From Macrotrachela quadricornifera (Eukaryota > Rotifera > Eurotatoria > Philodinida > Philodinidae): a DNA stretch of 64,000 nucleotides. The position numbers were made by a program, and so were the translations under genes. The notes below the pieces were generated by a model. It searched no databases, was not told the DNA's origin, and was given only the letters and a program-made list of their open reading frames with translations. The DNA lies in the NCBI GenBank assembly GCA_022393335.1, contig JAJEKB010021865.1:216810-280809 (forward strand), in the 5' to 3' direction. Of the stretch, positions 11,700 through 24,019 are shown in pieces (the first letter of the stretch is position 1; each line of letters begins with the position of its first letter).

Positions 11700-13290
11700 A
11701 TAGAAATATTTTAATCATCGTCAAATAAATTTAATTCTGATAATTTTTCTAAACTTCTCATCTCGACAAGTGATAGCTGTAACACTAAACCAATCTTTGA
11801 TATACATATCAATAAGAGTTCTTATTCGACCCTAACTAGCTTAATGTTATAGAGTTATTGGATAACTGTCCAATTGATATGAAATTTATTCGTAAGAATC
11901 AGAGAATGAAAATTTTGTTTCGCTAAATTATCTCTTTATTATTTAATAGAAAATGATTTTCTCATATCACCTACATTCTGGTGTTGAAATAATATTGTTT
12001 TCAGATGCCATTATTATCTAAAAAAAAAAATAAAATCTAAACAATCGAATACGATTTCATTTCATTTATCAGATTATTTTGTACAAAAAATAATTTTATT
12101 TGCAATGCTTACTATCATTTTAAATTCAATTAAATCTTTTTCATGAAATTGTTTAACCAATTAGAATAAATTAAGTTGTTACAACAGTCAAAAACTATCT
12201 TTATCATAATTTAGATCTGAATTTTTAGTGAAAAACTTCGGCATTCAAAATCTACGAGGCTATCAACGTAGACATCTGTTAAAGATGAAAATCTCCGCTG
12301 ACATTGTCTTATCTACAGACACATGATCCGTGAGAGGAAGCAGAAATGAGCTTCGGTTTGCTATTTTGATCTCTGGACGCATAAGAATTATTTTCTTTTT
12401 GCATTAACTTTGAAAAAAAAGCCTTAAAAATTAAATGTATGTTTATGTGATAATATAAATTCGATAATTTCTTTTCATTAAATAAATAAATATTATTTTA
12501 TCTAAAAAAAACAAGATTTATTAAATAAATGAATACATAATTCGAGCATTTATATCGAACATTATGTCTGATTTAACCTTAACAGCAAATATTGTATAGT
12601 ATTTCTTTACGATGATTCGATAATTATTATCTATCTCAATAAATTCGAAACTCAAATCGATAATATTTCATTTAAAAAAAAATGAAATCAATGCAAATCA
12701 TAATAAATCAAATCGTATTGTATAATAAACTGACCAATCATAGAATTATTTCAATTATTATTATGATTGGTGTAAAGCAGATAAAATTCTATAGATACCA
12801 TAAACTATTTTCTTGTTATATTTAAATTTATATATGAAATTTAAATATTCTTTCTTAGATATCTTCAAAATAAATAATACTTAATTAACAAAATCTAAAA
12901 AAGTAGATAAGATAAAAGAATATTATAAACGAGGTCGTTATGGAAAAGTTATATTAATAAACTTTAAAAAAAGAATTTTCAATTTATTCATCAATTTCTT
13001 AAAGGACTTCAGTACGTAAAATATTTTTTTTTGTAATAAAAATTTATTTTTAGGATTTATAAAAGTATGTCTATGGAATTAATATCAAACGACACAAAAC
13101 ATTGATTAATGTTAAATTGTAAATGATCTAGATATAAACATGGATACTATGTACAAGAAATGCTATTTATTTCTCGTGCATCGAACAGACAATATTTTTC
13201 AATATCGATATAAAACAGAAGAAAATTGATTAATATTTCGTCTTTTTTTTAATGTTTCTCATCGAATCAATCAAATGAATTATTTGTTTT
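11700..13290. other. Intergenic between divergent POP1 and CENP-V/GFA genes
   Basis: About 1.6 kb, very AT-rich, with no ORF of note and no clear repeat. It must contain the promoters of the two divergent genes and possibly a first POP1 exon at its left end. No specific promoter element could be supported. Confidence 0.5.
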
Positions 13291-13294
13291 AGAT

Positions 13295-13702
13295 ATGCTT
13301 GTTAAACATTTAGGTAGTTGTCATTGTGGTGCAATTAAATTTGAAGTTGAAGCACCAGCTGATTTACGTGTATTTCGTTGTAATTGTTCAATTTGTCGTA
13401 AAAAACAAAATAATCATTTTATTATACCTAAACGACAATTTGTTTTATTATCTGGTGCTGATTATTTAACAACATATACATTTAATACAAATAAAGCTCA
13501 ACATTTATTTTGTCGTATATGTGGTGTACAATGTTTTTATTCACCACGTAGTAATCCAGATTGTTATGGTGTTATGCCACATTGTATTGATTCTCCAACA
13601 ATAAAATCTATTGAATATCTTGATTTTGATGGTGAAAATTGGGAAAAAGCAATGAATGAATGTATTCAAACTGAAGAAAAAAATCCATTTGATATTAAAT
13701 AA
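13295..13702 (+). CDS. CENP-V/GFA domain zinc protein
   Basis: A single-exon protein of 135 residues made almost entirely of one CENP-V/GFA (MSS4-like fold) domain. Zinc-binding cysteines are visible as C9-H-C11-G, C29-N-C31-xx-C34 and C73-xx-C76-G. The phrases FRCNCSICRKKQN, TTYTFNTNKAQH and FYSPRSNP match animal CENP-V-like proteins closely. Bacterial relatives are called glutathione-dependent formaldehyde-activating enzymes; animal members include the centromere protein V core, and the substrate here is unknown. A TTTTAG acceptor (13287-13292) lies only 2 bp before the ATG, and an AATAAA (13698-13703) overlaps the stop codon. The next gene, STPG1, starts 48 bp downstream on the same strand. 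Confidence 0.93.
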   Translation: MLVKHLGSCHCGAIKFEVEAPADLRVFRCNCSICRKKQNNHFIIPKRQFVLLSGADYLTTYTFNTNKAQHLFCRICGVQCFYSPRSNPDCYGVMPHCIDSPTIKSIEYLDFDGENWEKAMNECIQTEEKNPFDIK

Positions 13703-13730
13703 ATATAAAATGATTGACACTTTTTTTGGA

Positions 13731-13736
13731 TTTTAG
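13731..13736 (+). promoter_or_regulatory. Possible trans-splice acceptor before STPG1
   Basis: TTTTTTTGGATTTTAG sits 14 bp before the STPG1 ATG and only 28 bp after the upstream stop codon. Bdelloids are known to use spliced-leader trans-splicing. A matching TTTTAG precedes the upstream gene. This is inferred from position only. Confidence 0.4.
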
Positions 13737-13750
13737 ATAAATTGTAAAAT

Positions 13751-15347
13751 ATGACAGTTACTGGAACAGATAGTATTGTTAAAGGTGACACATCACAAAA
13801 ATCAAATCATACACAAATAGAAGGAAATAAAATTCATCGAGGTATGTCTAGAAAACTTTTTATCAAAAAACAAAAAATTCGATCTTATAATTAAAATTTA
13901 GTTGTTGATAATGACGGTAGTATTTCATGCTTTGCTATATTAGTATTTTGTTCTCTATATACAATCAATAGAAATGTTGTATCTAGAGATAAATTCATTT
14001 TTGAATTATATATTTATCCTATTTTATTTAAAGGTTTTACTGTTTGTGCTACGGGTATTCCATCAATTCCATCTCGTTATTTAACTATTATTGCAAGTAA
14101 TACTGAAAAACGAGGTTTTCAACAAACTGCAAAACGTTTTCAATATGATATTGTATTTATTATTATTATTTTATTATTATTATTATTATTGTTAGTTTTT
14201 TTTTATTTTATAGAATTTTACACCTGGTCCTGGACAATATCAAACAATTCAAACTTTAGATAAACAATTAGAAAAAACTTCTGATTCAAAACGAGGTTCA
14301 GGTGGATTTGCCTCAAAAGTTTGTTAATAATTTTTATATTAAATATTCTATATATTATTATATAAAAATCTAGAGTAGACGAGAAGGTTCTATGAGTGGT
14401 GCATCAAGTGCTCCTGCACCTACAACTTATAATATTTCAAAGAAATTTGGTAGTGAACAGTATGATTTTAATCGAGCAAAATATTCTAGTATGTTTCAAA
14501 AACCAATTGCTGAACGTCCATTATCATCAAAATCATTACTTCCAGCACCAAATCAATATGATGTTATTAATATTTAAATTGTTTTTTTTTTCGTAATAAA
14601 TTTTTAATTATTTTTTGCTTTTCAAAGATTCAAAAAGGTTTAAAAAGAACAACAAAATCAAATAATGTTGCAGCTCAAGCAGCTTTTCGATCACATACAA
14701 AACGATCAATGCCATCAAATAAACATTTTATTACACCAGCACCTGGTTCATATTTATATTTTAATCGATATTTAAATAATAAAATTACTATTTAAGGTAC
14801 ATATAATTTGAATGATACTGCTATACGAACAATTGGACCTATTCATCAATCGAGTTTTAAATCAACATCAAAACGTGATGCATTTGGTTCTCAACCAGGC
14901 ATTGAAGTATTTTATAAAATGATTTACTTGTATATATATATATTCTTTTTATTATATTAGTTACCAGGTCCAGCTGATTATCGACCATTTGAAAAATTAG
15001 TAGATGAACCTCATCGACAATTACTTCCGTATGTTTAATTATATAAAATTTTTCTTTTTATTAAAGAAATTATTTCTTATTTTAGTCGTCGTCATTATTT
15101 AACAATTTCTGCACCAGCTGTTCCACCTCCACCTGAAGCTCCACTTCCTGGTCCAGGTGCTTATGAACTTCGTGATTTTAAAGATACTGAAAAGAAATAT
15201 ATGTCATCTGCTGCATTTGTTTCTAATACAAGTCGATGGGCAATTGATACAACACTAACAGCTGAACAACCTGGTCCAGCTTCATATACACCATATACAC
15301 CAGCAAAACAATCATTTAATTTTAATTTTGAACGAAAATGGCTTTAA
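13751..15347 (+). CDS. STPG1: Sperm-tail PG-rich repeat protein STPG1 (MAPO2-like)
   Basis: Eight exons join in frame (13751-13841, 14034-14152, 14214-14318, 14374-14562, 14628-14745, 14797-14906, 14961-15028, 15086-15347) to give 353 residues, close to human STPG1 (about 334). SHIPPO-type Pro-Gly-Pro repeats recur: FTPGPGQYQTI, PAPTTYNI, PAPNQYDV, PAPGTYNLND, LPGPADYRP, LPGPGAYELRDF, QPGPASYTPY. GIPSIPSRY near the N-terminus and SSAAFVSNTSRW near the C-terminus match the vertebrate protein I recall. Such proteins bind ciliary/flagellar microtubules (inner-junction or lumenal proteins); the human protein was first described in apoptosis signalling. Introns are 50-65 bp, except the first (192 bp). 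Intron 2 contains a TTA microsatellite (about 14157-14192). All splice phases agree. Confidence 0.92.
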
Positions 15348-16126
15348 GAATCTCTTTGTTTTTTTTTCATGATCAATTATTCTCATTTAATAACACATTC
15401 TCAATTTTGTCCTATTCATATGAATTGTATTATATTTTTTAGAATGATCTTGTTTTCTTTTGGAAATATATTTTACATTTTTATTAAATCCATGTTTTTA
15501 CTGTAGGAAAATCCGAATTAATGAAATGAAATTAAACGAATTTTATTATCCGCTTTTGTTATAATAAGGATATAAAAACATTTGTAACGATTTTCTCTTT
15601 TCTTTCGCAGAAATAGTTTTCTATTAAAAATATACATTGATAGTATTGAATTAGTCGTCACTTTTTGAAATGTTATATGACAGAGATGTAGGCATTTTTT
15701 TTTTATAATACTGCAAAGAACAAGTGCAACGTTCAGTATATAATTATTTGTGTTACTTATCGTCGACATATATTCTATTTTCCTGAGGAATTATTCAATG
15801 TGTATGCCTAAAACTCCGTCTTAATATTTAGCTTTTCTCTGAACTGTTTCCTTCATTACTAGTTTCACATAGATATCAAGTTAAATATGTCTTTATAATC
15901 TTGAAATATATATTATATAATTTGAAGGAACCCTCTGTTGAAAGAAAAATCGGTTTGCAGTCTTAGACCTTTGACGTGCAAGACCCTTTTATGTTATTGT
16001 GTCATCATACTAATATTTATAGGTAGACTTTGAATATTTGAATCACATAAACAATAAGCTCTTCCTCTTTCAATATATTTATTTTATTTACAAACACAAA
16101 TTTATATAAATAACAAATTAAAGTAA
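15348..16126. other. Intergenic between convergent STPG1 and F-box genes
   Basis: The region holds the two 3' ends. It is AT-rich; an 83-codon frame on the minus strand (15518-15769) has no recognisable features. Nothing else is seen. Confidence 0.5.
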
Positions 16127-17892
16127 TCAAAATATATTTAATTCAAAATCACGAAAATAGTCTTTGAAATGCGTTGGAAAACGAACAATTTTATCAAAAC
16201 ATTGATATATCACTTTAGAACAATTGATTTGTGTTGCATTTCGTCTAAAATTGTGTGTTACTCTTTTTAAAGTTTTATAATTGACAAAAATATCAACATC
16301 ATGAGACAAAGACGTTCTGGTATGAAGTAGAAATTGTTCTAGATAGTTATCATGAATATCTTTAAAATCAATATATTTAAGATGAGGATAATCAATTATT
16401 AATAAATCTTGATTGTTATTTTTTAATTTTTTATATTGTTTATCAATTTGTGGTTTTTGATTCGTTATAGTTAAACATTTCATAAGTGGAAATGATTGAG
16501 CTAGTCGAATAAAAAATTCATGTTCAAAAGGATGTTCATCATATAGTGATACTTCGGTAACACATGTAAATAATCCACCTAAAAAATTATTCGCAATATT
16601 TTCATAACTTGTTGCTGTAAACGGATATGAATATATATGACAATAACCTTGTTTTGCTTCGAAAAAATAATTAACATAAGAAATAATATTATCTGTGAAA
16701 TCTTTAAACGAATGTTGAACGTTTTCATTTGATAGTAAATCAATTTGACCTTCTAGAAATATACTTGAGCGAATATCAAAGCGAAATTGTTTTAATTGTG
16801 GCATATAATTAATAATATTTTGTTTTAAATCATTTCCATCAATAAATTTATCCTTACAATTAATAGATATACGCAAACTAAGTTCTTCTAACTTTGACAT
16901 TCGATGTAACATTGATAAAACTTTATCATAGAAATTTATTCCTTCAAGACAATACAACGAAAAATGTTTCATATTTGGCAGTTTGGGCTAAAAATAGATA
17001 GTATAAATATTGTTGACATGTAATAAAAACATACTTCATTTATATTTGAGATCCAATGTTTATATGGAGATGCTATATGAACATTGAATCTTTGAAGTTG
17101 ATTGAAACGACCATCAAGTAAATGAAGACAATCTTGAATAAATCGTACTTTTACATTTAATTCTAATAAAGTTGACGAGAACATATTTAGAGGTGAACAT
17201 ATGAATGATATTTGTTGATGAGAAAACAAATTTGGAGAAAAATTTAAACATTTTAAATTGATGAATATATTGAAGATACATATAAATAGATGTGTACCAA
17301 TATCTGATGATTTTTTATTAATTTTGATGACAAGCGATGAAATTTGATTTTTGAATATATCCAATAAAGTTTGATCTAAATACAAATGAAGAATTAAAAT
17401 TATATTTTATAGTAGATATTAATAAATATAAAAAGCGTTGATTTAGACGACTGAAGTTGTCATTTATGTTAACATATTATTTATGAATAAGAATTTAAAT
17501 AAAAATATCATACCCATTAATGAATTTAATATAGTTTCCTTTTCAATATTAAATATACCAAGTCCAGTTAAATTTGGATAATTTCCAGAAAGAAGAATAC
17601 GTTTCATAGTTAATGGTTCAAGATCAAGCCATTTGATTTTATGATGAATTTCAGGTAGGATCTCCGAACAAAAACGATCAAGCATTAATTTCTGTAATGG
17701 ATAAATATCACCATTCGTTGAGGAACCAAATAATGTTAAACAACTTGTAAACATAGAATCATGTACAATTTTATTAAATCGTTTATTAACACCGATGATA
17801 GAATATAGTAGATTGATATTGTTTAATTTTTCGAAAATAATAATGAGAATTTCATCGGGTAAATCATTCAATTGAATAGATGAACAGTTCAT
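16127..17892 (-). CDS. F-box protein with LRR-like C-terminal region
   Basis: Three exons on the minus strand (17892-17514, 17375-17035, 16987-16127) join in frame to 526 residues. The N-terminus LNDLPDEILIIIFEKLNN is an F-box, which in SCF ubiquitin ligases binds SKP1. The rest has irregular leucine-rich spacing (for example FINLKCLNFSPNL, LEELSLRISI, PLMKCLTI, YPHLKYIDF) and probably forms an LRR-like solenoid that recognises a substrate. This architecture is widespread and expanded in bdelloids. Introns are 138 and 47 bp with GT..AG ends. A related broken copy lies at 33180-34566. The target protein is unknown. Confidence 0.85.
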
Positions 17893-19007
17893 TATTTTTT
17901 TCTTACGTTATAAGTGTGAATAATTATACTTATATTTATACTCGTTCGTCTTATTTAATCGATATCGTCAATAAAAACAATGATGTTTTTTTTTTCTTTA
18001 GCCTAATGATGTTAATAGCAATGAATGGATGAATGACGTTTCTTATTCTTTTATGTCAACTAAGTATCAAATAAATAATTATACTAAAATCAAAATATAT
18101 ATTTTTAATTAAATTTTCATTTTAACACCATTCATGTCGCTTTTTACGAAAAATGAGACATTACAATTTATTAATTTTGTACATGATTGTAGACTTACTC
18201 ATTCATACAACCATACATTTTGTAGCTAATCAATAGATTTGTAGAACACTTTATTTTGGATGATATAACGTTTAAGAATGTCCATAGTATAATTCCGAAC
18301 ACTTATCTTCTTTCGAGTTTTGTTGAATTTCTCTTTTGAATCTTAACATTCATTCTGTATAAAACATTAAAATTAATAATGTGGATTAGGTAGGCATCTA
18401 TAGCTTAAAGTAGAAGAATAAATGAAAAACAGTATGAAAATCCTATAGCTCAGGACAAGTAACGTTTATCGAAAATCGATTCAATTGACCGTAGACTAAA
18501 AAGAAAATACTGATGCGGATATACTTGTTGCTTTTTTCGTAAAAGTTTCGAAAGAAATTATATTGAACTACATATAACGTTTAAACTTCGAGCAAAGATT
18601 TTAGTTTTCACAAACCTGCAACCAGTTTCAAATATATCAGCACGTTGATTAAAGTGGATAGGAAAGTAGCTTTTCGAAATAGTTCCTGATTTAATAAAAT
18701 TTTACTCATAATTTTTATCCTCTGAGATTACATTACATATTTAAGATCATGTCCAACTGTTGTAATCGTTCCTCTAGGATGTCAAAGAAGAGGCTGCGTT
18801 TATGCAGCGATTTGATTTATATTTTTTATGGTTTTTAGTTATGTATTGGTGTTTTTTGAACAAAAGTAAACAGAATTTTATTTCGTTTGTTTATATATCA
18901 CGTTATTCATAAAAAATAAAACTTAAATTTATCATATATTTCTTTGTACCATATTTTGTTGATCATTTTTTTGATTCATATCTTTCATTTTCTTTTTTTC
19001 TTCTGAT
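17893..19007. other. Intergenic, low-complexity AT-rich
   Basis: Upstream of the F-box gene. The sequence near 18455 contains the recurrent phrase ACAAGTAACGTTTATCG, also found in variants at 26922 and 52133, which suggests a decayed repeat end. No gene is seen. Confidence 0.45.
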
Positions 19008-19635
19008 TGAAAGAGAGCATAGAAAAACACATCGAGGAAAAAAGTAGATTATTTTTCACTGTAATGTTGTACATAACATTTTGTTAGAGGAAGGCAACAC
19101 CGTATCTTCGAATTGGATGACTAATGGATTTTATACCAAATGAAAGATCATGAAAAATAGAATTTATGCTTCCATTTAGTTACACTTAAAGTATGGAACA
19201 GAGGTGATAAATACTAGAAAATCTCCAACTCCCTGTATTTTTTTGCTGCAATTCTGCAATTATTTAAGGATGAAGGGGTCGAACATTTCTAGTCACTCAC
19301 ACTTGTAGACCTTTCCTCGTTAGTCATTTCCGTTGAGTTTACTTCGAGTTTTTCTAAAATAATTATGGCATCTGAGTTGCAATACTAATGAACTGCTTGG
19401 TTCCATCATCCACAGCACCTTCAAATCATGAATATTCTTAACGGAACATTGTCATTTTGTAAGCAGAACTCGAAATAGATTCAACCAAGATGATCAGCGA
19501 GGAAAGTTCCATAAGTTTGAGTAACTAGAAAAGTATGGCTCTGTTACCTCCCTCTAACAAAATGTTATGCACAACATTACAGTGGAAAAAAATCTACTTT
19601 TATTTCTCGATGCGTTTTTCTCTGCTCTCTTTCGA
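19008..19635. mobile_element. TIR element, arms about 90 bp
   Basis: The left arm (19008-19097, GAAAGAGAGCATAGAAAAAC..) and right arm (19545-19635, ..GTTTTTCTCTGCTCTCTTTC) are inverted copies at roughly 85-90% identity by eye, containing ACTGTAATGTTGT and CATAACATTTTGTTAGAGG. The interior is non-coding. No target duplication was found. It lies just past the 3' end of the unidentified gene at 19715-21234. Confidence 0.75.
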
Positions 19636-19714
19636 TCTCATCCATAAGTTTCATCTACCAAAAGATGCAGCAGATTCTGCTCTTTCTTTTGGTAGGTGAC
19701 TTCGAAAGAAAAGA

Positions 19715-21234
19715 CTAACCGTGGTTGAGAAAAAGGAAGAATACAAATGGGGGAAATTCTATTGAGCTGCACTGTACCATTATCATATTAAAAGTTTCTT
19801 GGTTTATCGTAATGTTACAGTGAATATTATTTCGATGATCTTGATCACAATATTCCAATTTGATACTATTACGATCATTAATTGCATCACAATTTAAAAG
19901 TTCGTTAAACTAAAATAAAGCTTATAAATTGAAAAATTCAAAAAATAAATGCTTACCCAGGTCGAAGACGCACGGTCGTAATTCACGTTCTGGGTACTTG
20001 TCCATTTGTATGCTTGAGAAAATACTTTTTATTTAATATGGTCCAACGGAATATGGAAAACATTTTATCCAAATTTTGTACTCTATGAAGTTCCAATAGC
20101 GTATTGAGAAAAGTATAATTTCGATAATTATTCATTTTTTTTTCTAAAAATAAAATACGTTTTAATCAACTTTACGCGAGTAAGTTTGTATCCATCTAAA
20201 TAGAAGGAACTTGTTCAATATTCGTTAAATGAATAAGTAACACGCTTGACTGAATAATTGTGAAAAAAATTTCATGATATAGTCATTAAAAGTAGAATTT
20301 TTTTTCTTGCATCATGTTGACCGCAAAAATTCGATAATTATTAATGACTCATTATTCGTTAATATCCTAGGACGAGTATTACGGTTGTCGTAAACGGTCG
20401 TATTCAACATCGTTTGTCCTCGTATTCACACTCTCATCTCCTTGAAGAGAAGACGGCAACTTCCTGCTATCCTCTCTCTCGTATCTCTGCTCTTATTCTC
20501 AATACCAGGAATACTTACTTGTCCATTGAATATACAAATGGACCTAAAATAAATAAAAAACAAATTATTTTAATTACTAAAATACTTACTTTTTCAGTTA
20601 TATGCTAAAATAGACTTAACGACAGCAGTACTGTCGGATATTGTCGGATCCGATGAGGTGGTTTCGACCTGGATAATCTAAAGATAAATAAAAAGAAAAT
20701 ATTGAAATAAAAAATATAACTTTTTTATTTTATTATGATCAATAATATGACAATAAAAAGTAAAATCTATTTAAATATATGAATACTAAGTGTTCGATAT
20801 ATAATTCGAAATAATGCAAAAAATATAATTTAAAATATTTCATATTGCATTCTACGTTCTGTTGGATTCTGTGCTGAATTCAATAGTTAACAGTATGACC
20901 GAGAAATGAATCTCAGTTTACGACTAATCTACGACTGTATACGGCCGGGCGTGAATGACCTGAGTGGTTGGATTTAAGCATACCATTGTTTTTGGATTAT
21001 TTTGATTTTTAAAACGAGGAAGTAGTTGATATTGCTATTTGAAAAAATAAAAGAAATATATATGATTCAAATAAAAAGTGTTGTTACTTGATTGTCGATT
21101 AATAAAAGGAAACCTTTACTATGTAAATACCAAAAAACAAATAAAAACAATAAGTCTTTATCATTATGCAATTTATTACGATTGTTTTCAATAACATCAG
21201 AAAACAATGGTATACCACCACCTGTAGTCGCCAT
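19715..21234 (-). CDS. Unidentified multi-exon gene, middle interrupted by repeats
   Basis: Four coding-like exons are read on the minus strand. Exon 21234-21088 begins MATTGGGIPLFSDVIENN and ends at a GTAACA donor. Exon 21034-20984 (QYQLLPRFKNQNNPKTM) has matching phase. A third, 20143-19998, contains NYRNYTFLNTLLELHRVQ and ends HTNGQ. The last, 19909-19715, begins FNELLNCDAINDRNSIKLE and joins the third in phase 0. The reading is convincing as protein code, but I do not recognise the family. Between 20143 and 20984 lie repeat pieces with CGGTCGTAA and GGCCGTATAC-type ends, and the phase across that gap does not resolve, so the gene may be disrupted or may have a further exon. Whether it is expressed is unknown. 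Confidence 0.5.
20200..20960. repeat. Repeat fragments within the unidentified gene
   Basis: The stretch includes GTCGTAAACGGTCGTATTC (about 20388), TCGGATCCGATGAGG (about 20645) and ATACGGCCGGGCGTGAATG (about 20940). Similar strings occur at 38330 (GAACGGTCGTATACGGTCG) and in the element at 54158-55673. This suggests one or more decayed TIR elements. Exact boundaries are not clear. Confidence 0.45.
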
Positions 21235-21239
21235 TTAAA

Positions 21240-21914
21240 TCGATTAAACCAAAGATATTTCTATCGTACATAGAATAAATGATCAGTCGATGACTAGCTT
21301 TTCAATATAGAAACGGTTTATTTTATACGAAAATCACATACATATGTATTAGGACGAGATAGATAAGAATAATATCCCTAGAATTTTCACATTAGAACAT
21401 GCCATAAGGAGAAAAGAAAAAGAAAAAGAAAAGAAATAATATCCTTGGAATTTTCACATTCGACCATGTTATCAACAGAAAAAAGAAGAGAAATAATTCA
21501 TTCGTTTTTTTTCTGATAGTAAAGGCAATATTTCGAAATTAAAACAAACTTTTGGAAATGGTGAAAAACTCCTGTTTTATGTAGAATTTATCGAAACTCT
21601 TTTCATATATTTTGTATATAATTGAGAGTCACAATTTAAAAAAGGCTAAAAAAAATTAAAATTTTAAATACTTTAGTGAAACCTGATATTGTTCATCTCG
21701 TTAAGAAAAATTATTTCTTTATCATTTCATTAAATAATATCCTTTTTTCAAATTTAACAAGTGTATTCAAATTAAGTGAATATTTACGTGTCACTGATTT
21801 ATTTGACAATGATCTTGTTTTGAATTTTGGGTTTAGGAACATGTCAATTAGAAAAATATCGAACGACATCGTTGTGAAAAAAGAGTCAGTTCTCATTCAA
21901 AAAATCATTAAGAG
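21240..21914. other. Intergenic, nothing firmly recognised
   Basis: AT-rich, with a GAAAAGAAAAAG low-complexity patch near 21412. The 89-codon frame at 21676-21945 uses a GTG start. It may hold more of the TSR1 relic in a different frame, but I could not match it. Confidence 0.4.
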
Positions 21915-22850
21915 GATCTTGAAATATTTTCGTCTGATGCAATGATGAAAACAATAGTTGAATCAACATTTGTCCCTCAAGTAGAACTTCAATGATCATG
22001 AACATTTGAAGTCGTACCAGATCCAATAAATAATGATCCAGAAGAATTTGAAAAACCACAAAAAAGAAGATCTTTACAAGAACTTGTTTCGAAAGAAACA
22101 TTAGATTAAGCTGCTTGGGTTCTAGAAGATGAGGAAGAAGAGGAGAATGATCATCAAGAACAAGTCTTTCTTTTCATTTTGTTTTTCTCAATCATCATTT
22201 GGAAAATCAGTTTTTTTCTTTTTAAAATAATTCGGAAAGTAATAACGAAGAAATGGTAATAACAAGTGCTGATGATCTTCAATCAATTGAACAACAAGAA
22301 GAAGAAGAAATGGATGAACTTGTTATGAATCGGAATAATTATAATTGAAAATTTGATTTGGAATAGAATAAACAAAAGTTTATTGAAGAAATCATTTTGA
22401 AAAAAATCCATTCTCCTGTTCTTTATCGAAATAAGTTTGAAGAAAATGAAAGAAGTCAAATTCGATGAGCAATTTACTGATGAAGTTGATACATCAATAG
22501 ATATTCCTGTTTGTATTCGTTTTCAAACATAAAATCTTTTTCTTTCTATCGAAATAAATCTTCAACGAAAAAAAAAACTTATAGATATTGACCTTTCAAA
22601 GGTTTAAAGAACAACAAAATGGGATCCAAAAGAAAATTGACCATCGGATTATGAAAGAATTTATCAATTTGTCAATTTTCGATCTATAATAAAACAAATT
22701 CAATCAGAACAAAACTTAAAATATCAACAACAAGATCATGAGAAACTATTATCACATTTATCGAATACAAATCAATTCTATTTCCTTTTTATTTAAGTTC
22801 ATCATTATGCAATTATCGTTGCTAAAGATGTTTCTGTTCATCATGGGCGG
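21915..22850 (+). pseudogene. TSR1: TSR1-like ribosome biogenesis factor, decayed copy
   Basis: TSR1 is a GTPase-like factor in 40S ribosome maturation. Here, fragments in changing frames follow the family order: DLEIFSSDAMMK, FEVVPDPINNDPEEF, LDxAAWVLEDEEEEE, then an acidic Glu-rich stretch, then KFDEQFTDEVDT-IDIPVCIRFQ, and GLKRTTKWDPKEN-PSDYERIYQFVNF, which corresponds to the very conserved TSR1 block around the WDPKEN(L)P-DY motif. At least four stop codons and several frame changes are present. Pieces near 22160-22230 and 22530-22592 look like old introns. The N-terminal GTPase-like part and the C-terminus are not found. The working gene is presumably elsewhere. Confidence 0.82.
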
Positions 22851-23640
22851 ACCGAATTCAAAGTTTCAGGATAGGGAGGGAATCGGACTTTTTGTTTTCA
22901 TCCAGTGCAATTTTTCACATTACGTAAACACGATTTTTAGCGAAATTTAGGAATGTTCAGAGCGAAAGAGAGAAGGGCGGATGGTCTCAAAATAATCGGT
23001 AATTTCGTCTTTGCTCGATGGTTTTCGAAAATTTTAAAGAAAATTTTCTCAGTGTCTGAAAATTTTGAGTAATTTCTAAAATATTTCGAAAAAAATGCTG
23101 CTTCTTCCCTTCTCACAATGTGGATCTTCGAGGCACCTCTGGCTAAATTTTATGTTAAAATTGGAGGACAAATTCTCAAGCTGATAAGAATTTCATGGGA
23201 AAAATCAAATGCTAGTTAAAAAGTGGCAATCGTTTTCTGACATAGGTGTTTCTTCAGACCTTCCATTGGTTTTTCATATCCAGTTACTTTGGAAAGCTGA
23301 GCGTGCAAAAATTATGTCTTTTGTATTACCGTTATATGGACAAGAGGTTTTAATATGGGTTAAGCGCATAGGACATTAGAGCGGGTGGTAATCTATTATA
23401 CGAATCGTACAGAGTGAATAACACTTTTGTTGCACACTTGTAAGATTTTCTCTGTAGTATAAAAATGATTTCAACTAATTCTTCAACGTTTCAAAAAGAG
23501 TTTTAAGTAATATAATGAGTACCTCTTATGGCTTATCAACATTGTTGAAACTACCACTTGGACCCATGAAATACCGAAGGAGAACATATTTATATTTCTC
23601 TTTCTTGTGAAGAAAGCTGTTAGCGCAATCCACACGGGAT
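22851..23640. other. Intergenic, nothing recognised
   Basis: About 800 bp with short frames only. No repeat shared with the rest of the window was noticed. Confidence 0.4.
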
Positions 23641-23654
23641 AAAACAAGGGAAAA

Positions 23655-23766
23655 AAGGCGGTTAGTGAGTTTTTGAGTTAAATTGAGTTACAATGATTTA
23701 TCTGAGTTAGGGTGAGTTAGATTGAGTTAAGGTGAGTTATCAGCTGATTTAAATCAGCCTTTTCCC
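23655..23766. repeat. TGAGTTA minisatellite ending in a palindrome
   Basis: About seven imperfect copies of TGAGTTA(G/A/T)-type units of 10-12 bp (TTGAGTTAAATTGAGTTACA.., GAGTTAGGGTGAGTTAG..) run into AGCTGATTTAAATCAGCC. That palindromic core is the centre of the 62-bp palindrome at 1742-1803. Confidence 0.65.
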
Positions 23767-24019
23767 CCTTGTATTTTATGCTATTTCAATATGAAAATCA
23801 TTATTTAAAAAGAAAAGAAAAACAAAAGTTAAAAATTCTTTTTCTTTAAATTATTCGCTAATCTATTGCTGTAATTACAGTATTATTACGAAATTATAAT
23901 TTTGTTCTGTTATTATGAATAACATCAGTTTTTAAAAATATGACACTGTTAATTCATTATGTATTTACATTGCATCATCCATAAAAATAGTGATTGGATG
24001 TGATTTAAAAAAGAATGAA

